Positions 34,983 through 43,501 of a stretch of 64,000 bases of DNA are shown here, piece by piece. The DNA comes from Phormidesmis sp963710175 (GTDB lineage Bacteria; Cyanobacteriota; Cyanobacteriia; Phormidesmidales; Phormidesmidaceae): contig CAVPZC010000002.1 in NCBI GenBank assembly GCA_963710175.1, positions 124,001-188,000 on the forward strand. Reading direction: 5' to 3'. The notes under the pieces are model-generated. The model was not told the origin of the DNA. It was given only the letters and a program-made list of their open reading frames with translations, and ran no database searches. The position numbers and the translations under genes are program-made. Every line of letters begins with the position of its first letter. Within the stretch, counting starts at the first letter, position 1.

Positions 34983-35235
34983 AGCTTTCGATGCCCGCTG
35001 TAAGACTGTTTTGTGTTAATAGCATTCCCGCTTTTAGGTTGTTTGAGTTCAGGGATAGTTATCAATGTTCGTTGATACGTATAGGCTGGGAAAACTGCTA
35101 TGAAAGGATTGTTATGGCTACCGTGCGAGTGCATTTGTACGGTAGCTAGCCACTTTGCCCCCTGAACATGGCGACCTTAGCGATGATTGATGGAGCAAAC
35201 AAAGCGGCAGAAGCTATAGATGAGGCCTGCTGCGT

Positions 35236-35661
35236 GTGAATATTTTGATGGTTGAAGATGATTATCTGCTGGGTCGGAGCACGGCCAAGCTGCTAGAAAA
35301 GCTAGGCAACCACAAAGTTAGACTCACGCATAAAGCAGAGGATGTCTTCAAGCACTGCCGGTCTGGATCGATAGATTTAGTGATTATGGATGTGAATTTA
35401 CCTGGGACGTTTTGGCAGGGAGAAGAAGTGACCGGAGTGGATCTGTCTTTTTTGCTAAAGTCGCAGGCAGAGACGGCGCAGTTACCTATTGTGCTGCTGA
35501 CGGCCTATGCCAGGGAGGACAATAGAGCTCACCTGCTGAGCGCGGCGCTAGCAGACTGCCTGTGTACCAAACCAATTACTGACTATGGTGCGTTTCTCGC
35601 ACTTTTAGAGCGAGTGAGAAGCGGCGATGTAGCTCAAGATGCCACTTTTTCTGCCTCTTGA
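35236..35661 (+). CDS. Single-domain response regulator
   Basis: 141 residues from a GTG start. A stand-alone receiver: MVEDDYLLG acidic pair, phosphoacceptor in LVIMDVNLPG, Thr in VLLTAY and Lys in CTKPI, so all key residues are kept. Its 3' end overlaps the convergent hybrid kinase gene by 28 bp (35634-35661), so the transcripts are antisense at their ends. Likely partner of that kinase (inference from position). Confidence 0.85.
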   Translation: MNILMVEDDYLLGRSTAKLLEKLGNHKVRLTHKAEDVFKHCRSGSIDLVIMDVNLPGTFWQGEEVTGVDLSFLLKSQAETAQLPIVLLTAYAREDNRAHLLSAALADCLCTKPITDYGAFLALLERVRSGDVAQDATFSAS

Positions 35662-38537
35662 AGGACACGTAGCAGCTCCTTGTAGGCTAGATTTTTGACG
35701 CATTTTTTGATGGCTCGGGCCAGCCCAATCTGCTCGGAGGGGAGCTGTGCGGCTAGATCTAGAATAGCGTCGTCGTCTAGATCTAGCGTGGCCTGGGTGA
35801 GGGCATATTGCCAGGAGCCAGCGTTTTGAGCGATGCGGTCTGAGGTGAGCGATTCGTCGAGGGTGTGGTCAGCCAAATCGAGGACAGGGTCTGCGTACTG
35901 GTAGCGTACGCCCAGGTGCTGAGCCATTTTGTCGAAAATTTCCGCCGCTCGGATGGGTTTGCTGACAAAGTCGTCGCAGCCGCTGTCGAGGGCGGCTGTT
36001 CTATTTTCGTCAAAGGCGCTAGCGGTAAGGGCGATCAAGCGGGTCTTGCCAGCGAGATCAAGGGCTTTAATTCGCCGGGTGGCTGATTCACCAGTCATGA
36101 CTGGCATTCGCATGTCGATCCAGATTAGCTGAGGTTGCCAGGTTTGCCAGAGGGCGATCGCCTCTCTCCCATTAATCGCCTCCCGCACCTCAAACCCGAC
36201 ATCGCTGAGCAGGCGGATCAGCAGTTTGCGGTTGAGATCGACATCGTCTACAACCAAGATTCTGTAGGTCGTTTGGTCAGGCGCTAGCCCAATCACACGG
36301 CCCTTAGGCGGTTCGAGTTGGACTAATAGACTCTCTGTGTTCTCTGGGAAAATGGCCGCAATCTCAAAGGCAAAGGTTGATCCTTTTTCTAGCGTAGACT
36401 TTACTGTGAGCTGGCCGCCGAGCAGCTGAACATATTCGTAGGAAATGGCTAGCCCAAGCCCGGTGCCTTCGTAGGCGGTCAGACCAGATTGGGTTTGCAC
36501 AAAGGCTTCAAACAGACGGGCCTGATCGGCAGGCGCGATGCCAAAGCCGGTGTCAGTGACGGCAAAACTGAGGGCTGGGGCAGTGCTGCTAGTGGGTGTG
36601 CTATGGCTATCTGGCTGCTCTACTGAGGCGGGGCTGGGCGCTGTTCTCTGGGCACTCAGCGTGATGGTGCCAGCCTTTGTAAATTTGATGGCGTTGCTCA
36701 GCAGATTGATTAAGATCTGTCGGAGCTTGAGGCGATCGCTGCTAATCACACGCGGCAGATCAGGCGATTTTTCAACTATCAGCCGCAGCCCTTTGTCTTT
36801 TACTGCACTGTGAAACATCTGCTGAAGTTCGTCGAGCAGACGGTGGAGGTCAAACTCACTCTCATTGAGAACAGCGCGGCCAGCTTCGATTTTTGAAATA
36901 TCTAGAATGTCGTTGATTACAGCTAACAGGTGTTCACCGCTGCTGTAGATAATATCTAGATTCTCTTTTTGTTCAGCGCTGGGACTAGCGCCTTGAAGAA
37001 TATGGGTGAAGCCTAGAATTGCGTTGAGCGGCGATCGCAGCTCGTGACTCATGTTGGCTAGAAATTCGCTTTTGGCACGGTTAGCGGCTTCAGCGGCAGC
37101 AGTTGCATCGGCCAGCTTTTGCACAGCCTGTTTGCGCTCAGTAATATCTTCAAAAACATAGAGATAGGCAAACGTAGAGTTGTTTTCCTGAATAGGGCTG
37201 TAAATGCGTCGCAGCGTGCGACCATCTAGCAGCGGCACCTCGTCTTCGACAATCTTGTTGCCATCAGTAAAGTCTTGGGCAGTAGAAGTGGCGACAAAAG
37301 CCCCTAGATCGATATTGCGCAGGCATTCGCTGAGCAACTGTTCGCCGGTAATCTTTTGGTGCGCAACCGCTGCTTGCAAATGTTCTAGCTGCCAGATGCG
37401 ATAGAACTCCGAATTGACAAAAAGCGCTTCGTTGGTGTGGCAGTCCATGACAAAAATACCCGTGGGCGGCAGATTGTTGATAGCGCGCAGCAGGGCTTCA
37501 CTGCGACACAATCTTTCTTCGGCTCGCTTGCGTTTAGTGATATCGACTAGCACACCGAGGGCACTGCCTGAACAGTTAGCACCATCACATTCAACAATGG
37601 TTGATAGTAAAACATCCATGTGATCGCCATCTTTTTTGATCACCTGGCAGGGCATGTCTCGGCAAACGTCGCCAGCCTTGAGCATCGGGAGAAAGTCGTT
37701 GACCTGTTGCTGCGACTCTGCTGTGAGAAAGGCCGTCAGTCGTTGACCAATCACCTCTTGCCGCTGATAGCCCAACTTCTCTAACCAGTAGTGGCTAACG
37801 CTGACGATACGTCCCTGGCGGTCTATCGAATGGAGCATGGCCGGGGTCTCTTCATAGAGATGGCGATAGCGTAGCTCGCTCTCTTGCAGCGCTCTGAAGG
37901 TCTCTAAATCATGAGAAATATCGATTTGCGTGCCCACATAGTGGGTGAGCTGGCCCTCATCATTGGTGAGCGGCGAGAGAGTGACTTCATTCCAAAAAGC
38001 GTCGCCACTTTTGCGATAGTTGCGCAGCAGCACCTTACAGCGCTTACCGGTCGCCACGGCTTGGCGCATCTCAGCAGTTCCGGCTTGCTCAGTATCTTCC
38101 CCTTGTAAAAAGCAACAGCTTTTGCCTAGCACCTCCTCTGCCAAATAGCCCGTCAGTGCCTCAAAGCTACGGCTAGCATACACAATTGGCAAATTTGGCT
38201 GCTGCGCATCACAGATAATTAGACCGTTAGCACAGTGCTGGATAGCTTGCTGAAAGATGTCTGGAGACAGGTCTGATGGGGAAAGTGCTGACAAAGCGGC
38301 TGACTCTGTGGGCCGAAGCGGCTGAGCATCTTCCTGACATGGCTGAGATCGGGCGTATGACTTCAGGCATATCCCTAATGCTAGGGCGCAGCCTCTCCAG
38401 AGGAAGATAGCCAGTCGGTATGCTGTGTAGGTAAGGGACACAGCGACCAGTGCATCGAAGAGTCCAGCATATCCGTTGTCTATCCAGACAACCGGGTAAA
38501 GCTTAGCTATATGCGAGATACCTGATAGAACACCCAT
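35634..38537 (-). CDS. LOV-PAS hybrid histidine kinase
   Basis: 967 residues. One transmembrane helix near 33-57, then a first PAS domain (about 93-210) with LOV features: GKSCCFLQ (138-145), NYRKSGDAFWN (N173, N183) and Q204, the residues that bind flavin, with C141 in the position of the light-reactive cysteine. Canonical LOV reads NCRFLQ; here Asn is Ser and Arg is Cys. Two more PAS domains follow (~225-335 and ~345-470), then HisKA with MSHELRSPLNAILGF, HATPase_c (NLLSNAIKF, GFGIA, GTGLGLAI), and an intact receiver (VVDDVDL, WIDMRMPVM, LTAS, SKPI). The C-terminal ~80 residues match the tail of the degenerate sensor at 20773. Probably a blue-light or redox sensor (inference). Confidence 0.88.
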   Translation of the reverse strand: MGVLSGISHIAKLYPVVWIDNGYAGLFDALVAVSLTYTAYRLAIFLWRGCALALGICLKSYARSQPCQEDAQPLRPTESAALSALSPSDLSPDIFQQAIQHCANGLIICDAQQPNLPIVYASRSFEALTGYLAEEVLGKSCCFLQGEDTEQAGTAEMRQAVATGKRCKVLLRNYRKSGDAFWNEVTLSPLTNDEGQLTHYVGTQIDISHDLETFRALQESELRYRHLYEETPAMLHSIDRQGRIVSVSHYWLEKLGYQRQEVIGQRLTAFLTAESQQQVNDFLPMLKAGDVCRDMPCQVIKKDGDHMDVLLSTIVECDGANCSGSALGVLVDITKRKRAEERLCRSEALLRAINNLPPTGIFVMDCHTNEALFVNSEFYRIWQLEHLQAAVAHQKITGEQLLSECLRNIDLGAFVATSTAQDFTDGNKIVEDEVPLLDGRTLRRIYSPIQENNSTFAYLYVFEDITERKQAVQKLADATAAAEAANRAKSEFLANMSHELRSPLNAILGFTHILQGASPSAEQKENLDIIYSSGEHLLAVINDILDISKIEAGRAVLNESEFDLHRLLDELQQMFHSAVKDKGLRLIVEKSPDLPRVISSDRLKLRQILINLLSNAIKFTKAGTITLSAQRTAPSPASVEQPDSHSTPTSSTAPALSFAVTDTGFGIAPADQARLFEAFVQTQSGLTAYEGTGLGLAISYEYVQLLGGQLTVKSTLEKGSTFAFEIAAIFPENTESLLVQLEPPKGRVIGLAPDQTTYRILVVDDVDLNRKLLIRLLSDVGFEVREAINGREAIALWQTWQPQLIWIDMRMPVMTGESATRRIKALDLAGKTRLIALTASAFDENRTAALDSGCDDFVSKPIRAAEIFDKMAQHLGVRYQYADPVLDLADHTLDESLTSDRIAQNAGSWQYALTQATLDLDDDAILDLAAQLPSEQIGLARAIKKCVKNLAYKELLRVLQEAEKVAS

Positions 38538-38616
38538 GCAATTTCCTTCACGGCGACTTTAGGCCAGTTCACCCCTAGCTATCCCAAAATCGTTGCCGCC
38601 CCGATCAGATTGACAC

Positions 38617-39243
38617 TCACTGTCTGGGCTTACGATCTAGGCTTACGCCGGGAGGGTTCTGGTCAATAGCGCTTGTGGCACTTGGAGCAGCGGGATTGAT
38701 CAAGCTGGTGAGAATGTGGTCTTGCCACTGACCAGCGATACAGAGATAGTCAGGCGCGTAGCCGTTGACGGTAAAGCCGAGCCGCTTGAGCAAGTTACCA
38801 CTGCGCCGGTTGTGCGGCAGATAGTTTGCCTCAATGCGATGAAACTGGAGCTGAGAAAAAGCGTAGTCTATACCGACCTGCAAGGCTTCTCTCATATAGC
38901 CTTTGCCCTCATAGCTTGCGGCTAGACTATAGCCGACCGAGCAGTTTTGAAATGCGCCTCGGCTAAAGTTACTAAAGTTCAGGCTGCCGATCAGCGCATG
39001 AGAAGACCGCTTAAGAAATAGAAATAGCTTGAGCGAGCGATCTGCTTGAGTCTCGGTTAACCGTTGAGACAGCTCTTTTTGCCAGTAATCTTGGGTGTAG
39101 AATTCAGACTGCTTGAGCGGCTCAAACGGACTCAAATGTGCTTGATTTTCGCGGTAGTAGTCGATAATGGCTGGAATATCGTTTGGCTGACCGTGGCGCA
39201 GCTTTAAACGACGAGATTCTATATGGAGTGGGGTCTCTAGCAT
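38617..39243 (-). CDS. GNAT N-acetyltransferase, RimJ/RimL type
   Basis: 208 residues. It starts LETPLHIESRRLKLRHGQPNDIPAI, with SVGYSLAASYEGKGYMREAL forming the acetyl-CoA-binding region and HRIEANYLPHNRRSGNLLKRLGF the conserved RimJ/RimL C-terminal signature. Acetylates a protein N-terminus or small amine; substrate unknown. Overlaps the upstream TetR gene by 7 bp, so the pair is probably one operon and the regulator may control it. A ~30-residue polar tail follows the fold. Confidence 0.87.
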   Translation of the reverse strand: MLETPLHIESRRLKLRHGQPNDIPAIIDYYRENQAHLSPFEPLKQSEFYTQDYWQKELSQRLTETQADRSLKLFLFLKRSSHALIGSLNFSNFSRGAFQNCSVGYSLAASYEGKGYMREALQVGIDYAFSQLQFHRIEANYLPHNRRSGNLLKRLGFTVNGYAPDYLCIAGQWQDHILTSLINPAAPSATSAIDQNPPGVSLDRKPRQ

Positions 39244-39872
39244 GAGGGGGCGATTAGATCGACCAGGGTAGTGACGATGCGATCGCTCTCCAACGGCATC
39301 AGTTCTGTCCCGCCTAGCACTCGCTGCAAAATTACAAAATAAATTAGGGTACCAGCAAACGTGCGAGCCGTAGCCTCAGGATCGCGCAGCTGTAGCTCGC
39401 TGCGCGATGCCAAGTAGCGGGTAAGGCCATCGAGTAAAGGCTTAGCCACATTCTGAATATAGGGTTTGGCCAGCTCTGGAAACCGCCCCGACTCACCCAC
39501 AATCAGGCGCATGAATTCGCAAAACTGCGAATCATGGCTGGCTTCTTTCAACACCTTAGTCGCTAGCTCGCTGAGCACTACTCTAGGTTCTCCTCGCAGC
39601 GCATTTTCATCACGCGGGTCGTACACAGTCCGAAATTTATCCTCTGCTAACTCTTGTACCAGGGCCGCGAACAGTCCGGCTTTGTCTTGAAAGTGGCTAT
39701 AGACTGTTGCTTTAGAAACCCCAGCAGCAGCGGCTACCCGATCCATACTCGTAGCGGCATAGCCATTTGCTAAGAATTCTTGCATAGCCCCCTCTAGAAT
39801 TGCCGCTGTTTTAGCAGCCGATTTTTTACGTTCAGGGCGATTGATAAGATTCACAAGGGTGGTGTTAGACAA
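39237..39872 (-). CDS. TetR-family transcriptional regulator
   Basis: 211 residues from a TTG (or GTG at 39854). N-terminal TetR DNA-binding domain: AAILEGAMQEFLANGYAATS, then the helix-turn-helix VAAAAGVSKATVYSHFQDKAGLF. The C-terminal ligand domain resembles the TetR_C_7/AefR-like group (RLIVGESGRFPELAKPY). It probably represses its own operon with the acetyltransferase. Ligand unknown. Confidence 0.88.
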   Translation of the reverse strand: MSNTTLVNLINRPERKKSAAKTAAILEGAMQEFLANGYAATSMDRVAAAAGVSKATVYSHFQDKAGLFAALVQELAEDKFRTVYDPRDENALRGEPRVVLSELATKVLKEASHDSQFCEFMRLIVGESGRFPELAKPYIQNVAKPLLDGLTRYLASRSELQLRDPEATARTFAGTLIYFVILQRVLGGTELMPLESDRIVTTLVDLIAPSC

Positions 39873-40270
39873 AAGATGCAGGGCATAAAAGCCGAGCGGT
39901 AGCCTGCTACCGCTAGCTTAGTACATACTTCCGCGCGGTATGACCTCCTGTGAACTTTATCCACATTTCCAGGTCAAGCCGTATCTCTGGGGTATAAGAA
40001 ACTCTGGTATCGAGTACCCTCCAATTGACTTATTCGAGCGATCGCCTATAGCTAGCAACTCTCTAGCCGCTATCACGTCAGCAGCCCCACTGATTAAAAA
40101 CCCCTTAGGCTATGAATTATTGTCATAGATAAAAATCTATCTTAAAAGCTTTCTCATTGGCTAAAACCTAGCTTATGATTAGTCTTGACTTAGGACATTT
40201 ACTCAGTCAAACAGTTACCCAGTCAAACAGTCTCGGTCAAACAACCTAACTCAATAACCAAACTAGCCTA
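39873..40270. other. Intergenic stretch with short direct repeats
   Basis: No convincing gene. At about 40203-40246 a CAGTCAAACAGT-type unit repeats two to three times with a ~16-bp period (the third is diverged), just after TTGACT at 40184-40189. These may mark the promoter of the riboswitch-controlled transporter. Not a CRISPR: too few units and no spacers. Confidence 0.4.
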
Positions 40271-40276
40271 ATTTTG

Positions 40277-40412
40277 GAACGGCATCTGTCTGATTCGCCG
40301 TTCTGAAGCGGAGGACCCAACTTCTTGGGGCGTATTTTGTGAGCTGGGCGATCGCTCAACTCATAGAAAGGGCACCTCTCAGCCCTAGCCCGTCAGCTAA
40401 CTTCGTCGGCCC
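40277..40412 (+). promoter_or_regulatory. Candidate ydaO-type c-di-AMP riboswitch
   Basis: The leader of the downstream transporter has the hallmarks I recall for ydaO/yuaA RNAs. These are GGAGGACCCAA...TTGGGGCG (about 40310-40332), then a variable stem and, near the 3' side, CCCGTCAGCTAACTTCGTCGGC (40389-40410), close to the conserved CCGUCAGCUAACCUCGUAGGC. A short hairpin GAACGGC/GCCGTTC (about 40277-40303) precedes it. The ligand in this class is cyclic di-AMP, which usually turns off potassium/osmolyte transport genes. The boundaries are approximate. No clear terminator follows, so control may act on translation. Confidence 0.72.
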
Positions 40413-40493
40413 TGAGGGGAGGTTTGTAGGGCAAGCATTGACAGCAATGCGATGAACCTTCAGCCTCTCAGTATTAACCTGTAGGAGTTCATC

Positions 40494-41831
40494 GTGGAAT
40501 ATACCTCGCCTTTGCTGGCGTCCGGAGTTTTTGCGGGCGTCATTCTATTGATTATGGCGGAATGGGTTCATCTGACCATTGCCGCCTTTCTAGGAGCGTT
40601 GCTGTTAATCTTTGGCCACATCTTGAGCATAGATGAGGCTGTCACCTACATCGGGAAGAGCTACGGGACGCTAGCTTTGTTCTTTGGGGTGATGGTTTTA
40701 GTGCGAGCGTTTCAATCGACTCAGATTTTTGAGTATTTAGCAGCGCAGATGTTGGTTCAGGCGAAAGGTCAGGGAAAGCGCCTCCTGCTGGGTATCGTCA
40801 TCATCACTGCTCCAATCTGTGCGATTTTACCCAACGCAACTACTGTTATGTTGCTGGCTCCGCTGATACCACCTCTAGCAACAGAACTAGGGGTTAACTA
40901 TGTTCCTCTATTAATTTTGATGGTCTTTGTTGCCAACAGTGCCGGGCTGCTGACCTTAGTAGGTGACCCAGCCACATACATTGTTGGCGATTCGATCAAC
41001 ATCAGTTTTGTCGATTATCTATACAATTTGAGCTTCGGTGGCGTTTTAGCGCTTTTAACGATTGTTCTGATGCTGCCTTATCTGTTTGCGCCGATCTGGC
41101 AGCTAAAAATGCCCGTCACTGAGCTAAAAAGTCTTCCTAAGATCAATCACCCTAAAGTCTTGGCGCTGGGCGCGGTGATTATGGCGATGGTTCTAACTTT
41201 GTTTGTGGTGGGCGAGTTTCTACCGGTTCCTATTGAGCCTGCAACGGCAGCTTTGATGGGAGCAGGGCTAGCGCTGCTGCTCGCGCATCAGAGCAAAATT
41301 GACACTGTCAACCATATTTTGCGCGACTTAGATTGGAGCACACTGATCTTCTTTATGTCTACTTTTGTCTTGATTGGTGGCTTAGACAAAACTGGAGTGA
41401 TTGCCCGTTTATCAGCGGGACTAGCGGTTGTTTTACAACAGAATCTAACTTTGGGAGTACTGCTCTTAACGCTTTTTGTAGGCGTATGCTCCAGCCTGGT
41501 ACCCAATATTCCGCTGGTAGTAGCCATGGTGCCGCTGCTCAAGCAATATTTGGTTAATGTCGGCTGGGTAGGGTCAGAAGTTCTTAGCGCAGACTTTCAC
41601 GGCCAGCTACCGCCTGAAGTGCTCCCACTATTTTACGCAATGATGTTTGGCGCTACCTTAGGCGGTAACGGGTCGCTTATGGGCGCTTCTTCTAACATTG
41701 TGGCGGCTGGCGTTGCCGAACACCACGGTCAGTCTATTCCCTTTGGCCTATTTTTGCGCTACGGCATGCCGATAATGACCATGCAGCTGCTGGTAGCTGC
41801 TATCTACGTAGTTGGACGATTTTTATTGTGA
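40494..41831 (+). CDS. ArsB/NhaD (ion transporter superfamily) membrane permease
   Basis: 445 residues from a GTG with an excellent AGGAG site 8 bases upstream. About eleven to twelve transmembrane helices. Signature segments: ILPNATTVMLLAPLIPPLA and, in the second half, GGNGSLMGASSNIVAAGVAE, the paired substrate loops of the ArsB/NhaD/SLC13-like (IT) superfamily, plus GDPATYIVGDS. These proteins move anions or exchange sodium for protons. The upstream c-di-AMP-type riboswitch favours a cation or osmotic role such as Na+/H+ exchange (inference). Confidence 0.87.
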   Translation: MEYTSPLLASGVFAGVILLIMAEWVHLTIAAFLGALLLIFGHILSIDEAVTYIGKSYGTLALFFGVMVLVRAFQSTQIFEYLAAQMLVQAKGQGKRLLLGIVIITAPICAILPNATTVMLLAPLIPPLATELGVNYVPLLILMVFVANSAGLLTLVGDPATYIVGDSINISFVDYLYNLSFGGVLALLTIVLMLPYLFAPIWQLKMPVTELKSLPKINHPKVLALGAVIMAMVLTLFVVGEFLPVPIEPATAALMGAGLALLLAHQSKIDTVNHILRDLDWSTLIFFMSTFVLIGGLDKTGVIARLSAGLAVVLQQNLTLGVLLLTLFVGVCSSLVPNIPLVVAMVPLLKQYLVNVGWVGSEVLSADFHGQLPPEVLPLFYAMMFGATLGGNGSLMGASSNIVAAGVAEHHGQSIPFGLFLRYGMPIMTMQLLVAAIYVVGRFLL

Positions 41832-41939
41832 TAGCGGCTGCAATTGTCGCTACCTACCTCCCTTTCAGCGTTGAAAGCTCTAGTTCGCCGCACGAAGATC
41901 TGCAAAGGTAAGCAAGCGTCACAACGCTTTCGTTTGTCG

Positions 41940-41970
41940 TTCTTATGAAATTATGAAACAATTATGAAAT
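41940..41970 (+). promoter_or_regulatory. Direct-repeat operator upstream of mntC
   Basis: Three copies of TTATGAAA, the last two 11 bp apart (as ATTATGAAA), in AATTATGAAACAATTATGAAA. The same 21 bp, within a ~35-bp near-identical block starting TGTCGTT, occur upstream of mntA (43434-43490). The 11-bp period is typical of OmpR-type response regulators. ManR, which represses mntCAB in Synechocystis, is a candidate. Confidence 0.55.
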
Positions 41971-41995
41971 TAACCGGCTCTTGCGGAAATTTCAC

Positions 41996-42967
41996 ATGGC
42001 CTTCGTGGATCGCCTACCGTCAGTTTTCAAAAATCGTAAGTGGGTAAATTCTCTAGGACTGACTGCTGCGCTACTCCTCCTGGCAGGCTGTAGCCCTGCC
42101 TCTGAGTCTGACAGCACCCAAATTAGCAGCCCTCAAGCTGATCAGAAGAAGGTGCTCACGACCTTCACCATCCTGGCGGACATGGCTCAAAACGTTGCGG
42201 GTGACGCTCTCACGGTAGAATCTATCACCCGCATTGGCGCTGAAATTCACGGCTACGAGCCTGTCCCTAGCGACATCGCTAAAGCTCAGAATGCCGATCT
42301 TATTTTGTATAACGGCATGGACCTAGAGCGTTGGTTCGACCAGTTCTTAGGCAACCTGAACGATGTCCCTTCTGTGGTACTAACCGAAGGTCTTACCCCC
42401 ATTCCGATTGCCGCAGGCCCCTACGCCGACAAACCCAACCCACATGCTTGGATGTCACCGCAAAACGCCTTGGTCTATGTAGAGAATATTCGTCAAGCCT
42501 TTGTCGAACTCGACCCTGAGAATGCCGAGACTTACAATGCCAATGCCGCCACTTACAGTCAGGAAATTGAAGCCATCGACGCGGCGCTACAAGCCGAACT
42601 GGCAGCCGTACCCGAGGATCAACGCTATTTGGTGAGCTGCGAGGGCGCATTTTCTTACCTGGCACGTGACTACGGCCTGAAAGAAATTTACATTTGGCCG
42701 ATCAATGCCGAGCAGCAGTCTACTCCCAAGCAGCTTAAAGCCGTGATCGACCAGGTGACGGCGAACAATGTACCGGCGGTCTTTTGCGAAAGCACCGTCA
42801 GCGACGAGTCTCAGAAGGAAATCGCTAAGGCAACCGGCGCGACCTTTGGCGGCAATCTATATGTCGATTCGCTCTCGACAGCCTCGGGACCAGTGCCCAC
42901 TTTTTTAGATTTGCTGGAATTTGATGCGGATGCGATCGCCAATGGACTCACGCAGACAAACCCATAA
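41996..42967 (+). CDS. mntC: Manganese ABC transporter, substrate-binding lipoprotein MntC
   Basis: 323 residues from the ATG at 41996 (an upstream in-frame TTG is less likely). Lipoprotein signal ending LLLLAGC. Cluster A-I metal-binding protein. The ligands match manganese-binding MntC: His in EIHGYEP, His in PHAWMSP, Glu in CEGAFSYL (Zn-type proteins have His here) and Asp in LYVDSLS. The two cysteines near CEGAF and FCEST fit the conserved MntC disulfide. It delivers Mn2+ to MntB in the plasma membrane. It is separated from mntA by a toxin-antitoxin remnant on the other strand. Confidence 0.93.
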   Translation: MAFVDRLPSVFKNRKWVNSLGLTAALLLLAGCSPASESDSTQISSPQADQKKVLTTFTILADMAQNVAGDALTVESITRIGAEIHGYEPVPSDIAKAQNADLILYNGMDLERWFDQFLGNLNDVPSVVLTEGLTPIPIAAGPYADKPNPHAWMSPQNALVYVENIRQAFVELDPENAETYNANAATYSQEIEAIDAALQAELAAVPEDQRYLVSCEGAFSYLARDYGLKEIYIWPINAEQQSTPKQLKAVIDQVTANNVPAVFCESTVSDESQKEIAKATGATFGGNLYVDSLSTASGPVPTFLDLLEFDADAIANGLTQTNP

Positions 42968-42976
42968 ATCCTAGCT

Positions 42977-43345
42977 TCAATACAGATTGAAAATATTTAG
43001 ATCTTCAGAGCAGCTTTCAAAGTCGGTGACGTTCCAGGGCATGATCGCCATGCCATGATAGCTTGCCGTAGCAGCGATCAGGCTATCAAACACTAATAGA
43101 TATCCGCCTTCGGCTTCAGATTTTTCGCAGAGGCCAGCCAGCTTTCTAGAATCGTCGAGTCGAGAGTGAGGGTGCGATCGCCAAAGCGCTCCTTCAGCCT
43201 GTGAACCTATGGGCTGATCTTTTTGGCGCAGCACTACAGCCGCCTGCTTCCTTCGTACCGTGATGAACCGAGGTGACTCCTTATCAGCTCTCACAGCGTA
43301 GCTGAGCTTATTTTTGGCTTCCTGTAGCTGCCATTCATTCGGCAC
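42977..43345 (-). pseudogene. Phd-type antitoxin fused to a VapC toxin tail (internal deletion)
   Basis: 122 residues. The first ~45 (EWQLQEAKNKLSYAVRADKE..RFITVRRKQAAVVL) are the N-terminal part of a Phd/YefM antitoxin, the DNA-binding region. The last ~40 (LLVFDSLIAATASYHGMAIMPWNVTDFE..LNIFN) are the end of a PIN-domain VapC toxin, including the conserved D.LIAATA and N..DF motifs. The antitoxin C-terminus and most of the toxin, including its N-terminal catalytic Asp, are gone. One in-frame deletion of a phd-vapC pair explains this. It is likely a relic; whether it is still expressed is unknown. It lies antisense between mntC and mntA. Confidence 0.7.
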
Positions 43346-43433
43346 GGTACTTATGACGATGCTTCTTCTGATACCTAGATAGTCTAGATATACTGTCGCC
43401 TATATTCGTGAAAGATGCGACTTTCGACTATTG

Positions 43434-43490
43434 TCGTTTCTATGTAATTATGAAACAATTATGAAAAGTGAAACGATTATGAAATCCAAA
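43434..43490 (+). promoter_or_regulatory. Direct-repeat operator upstream of mntA
   Basis: TGTCGTTTCTATGTAATTAT... continuing as GAAACAATTATGAAA, then another GATTATGAAA. At least three TATGAAA units; this block is nearly the same as that before mntC (41935-41970), showing that mntA has its own copy of the control region. Confidence 0.55.
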
Positions 43491-43501
43491 GCTAAGAAAT
43501 A

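Noticed and set aside
39940..40128. A 62-residue frame upstream of the riboswitch
   Set aside because: No start signal or motif and it lies in a regulatory gap.
40200..40250. Short repeats suggestive of a CRISPR
   Set aside because: Only two to three 12-16 bp units with no spacers; more likely promoter-proximal repeats.
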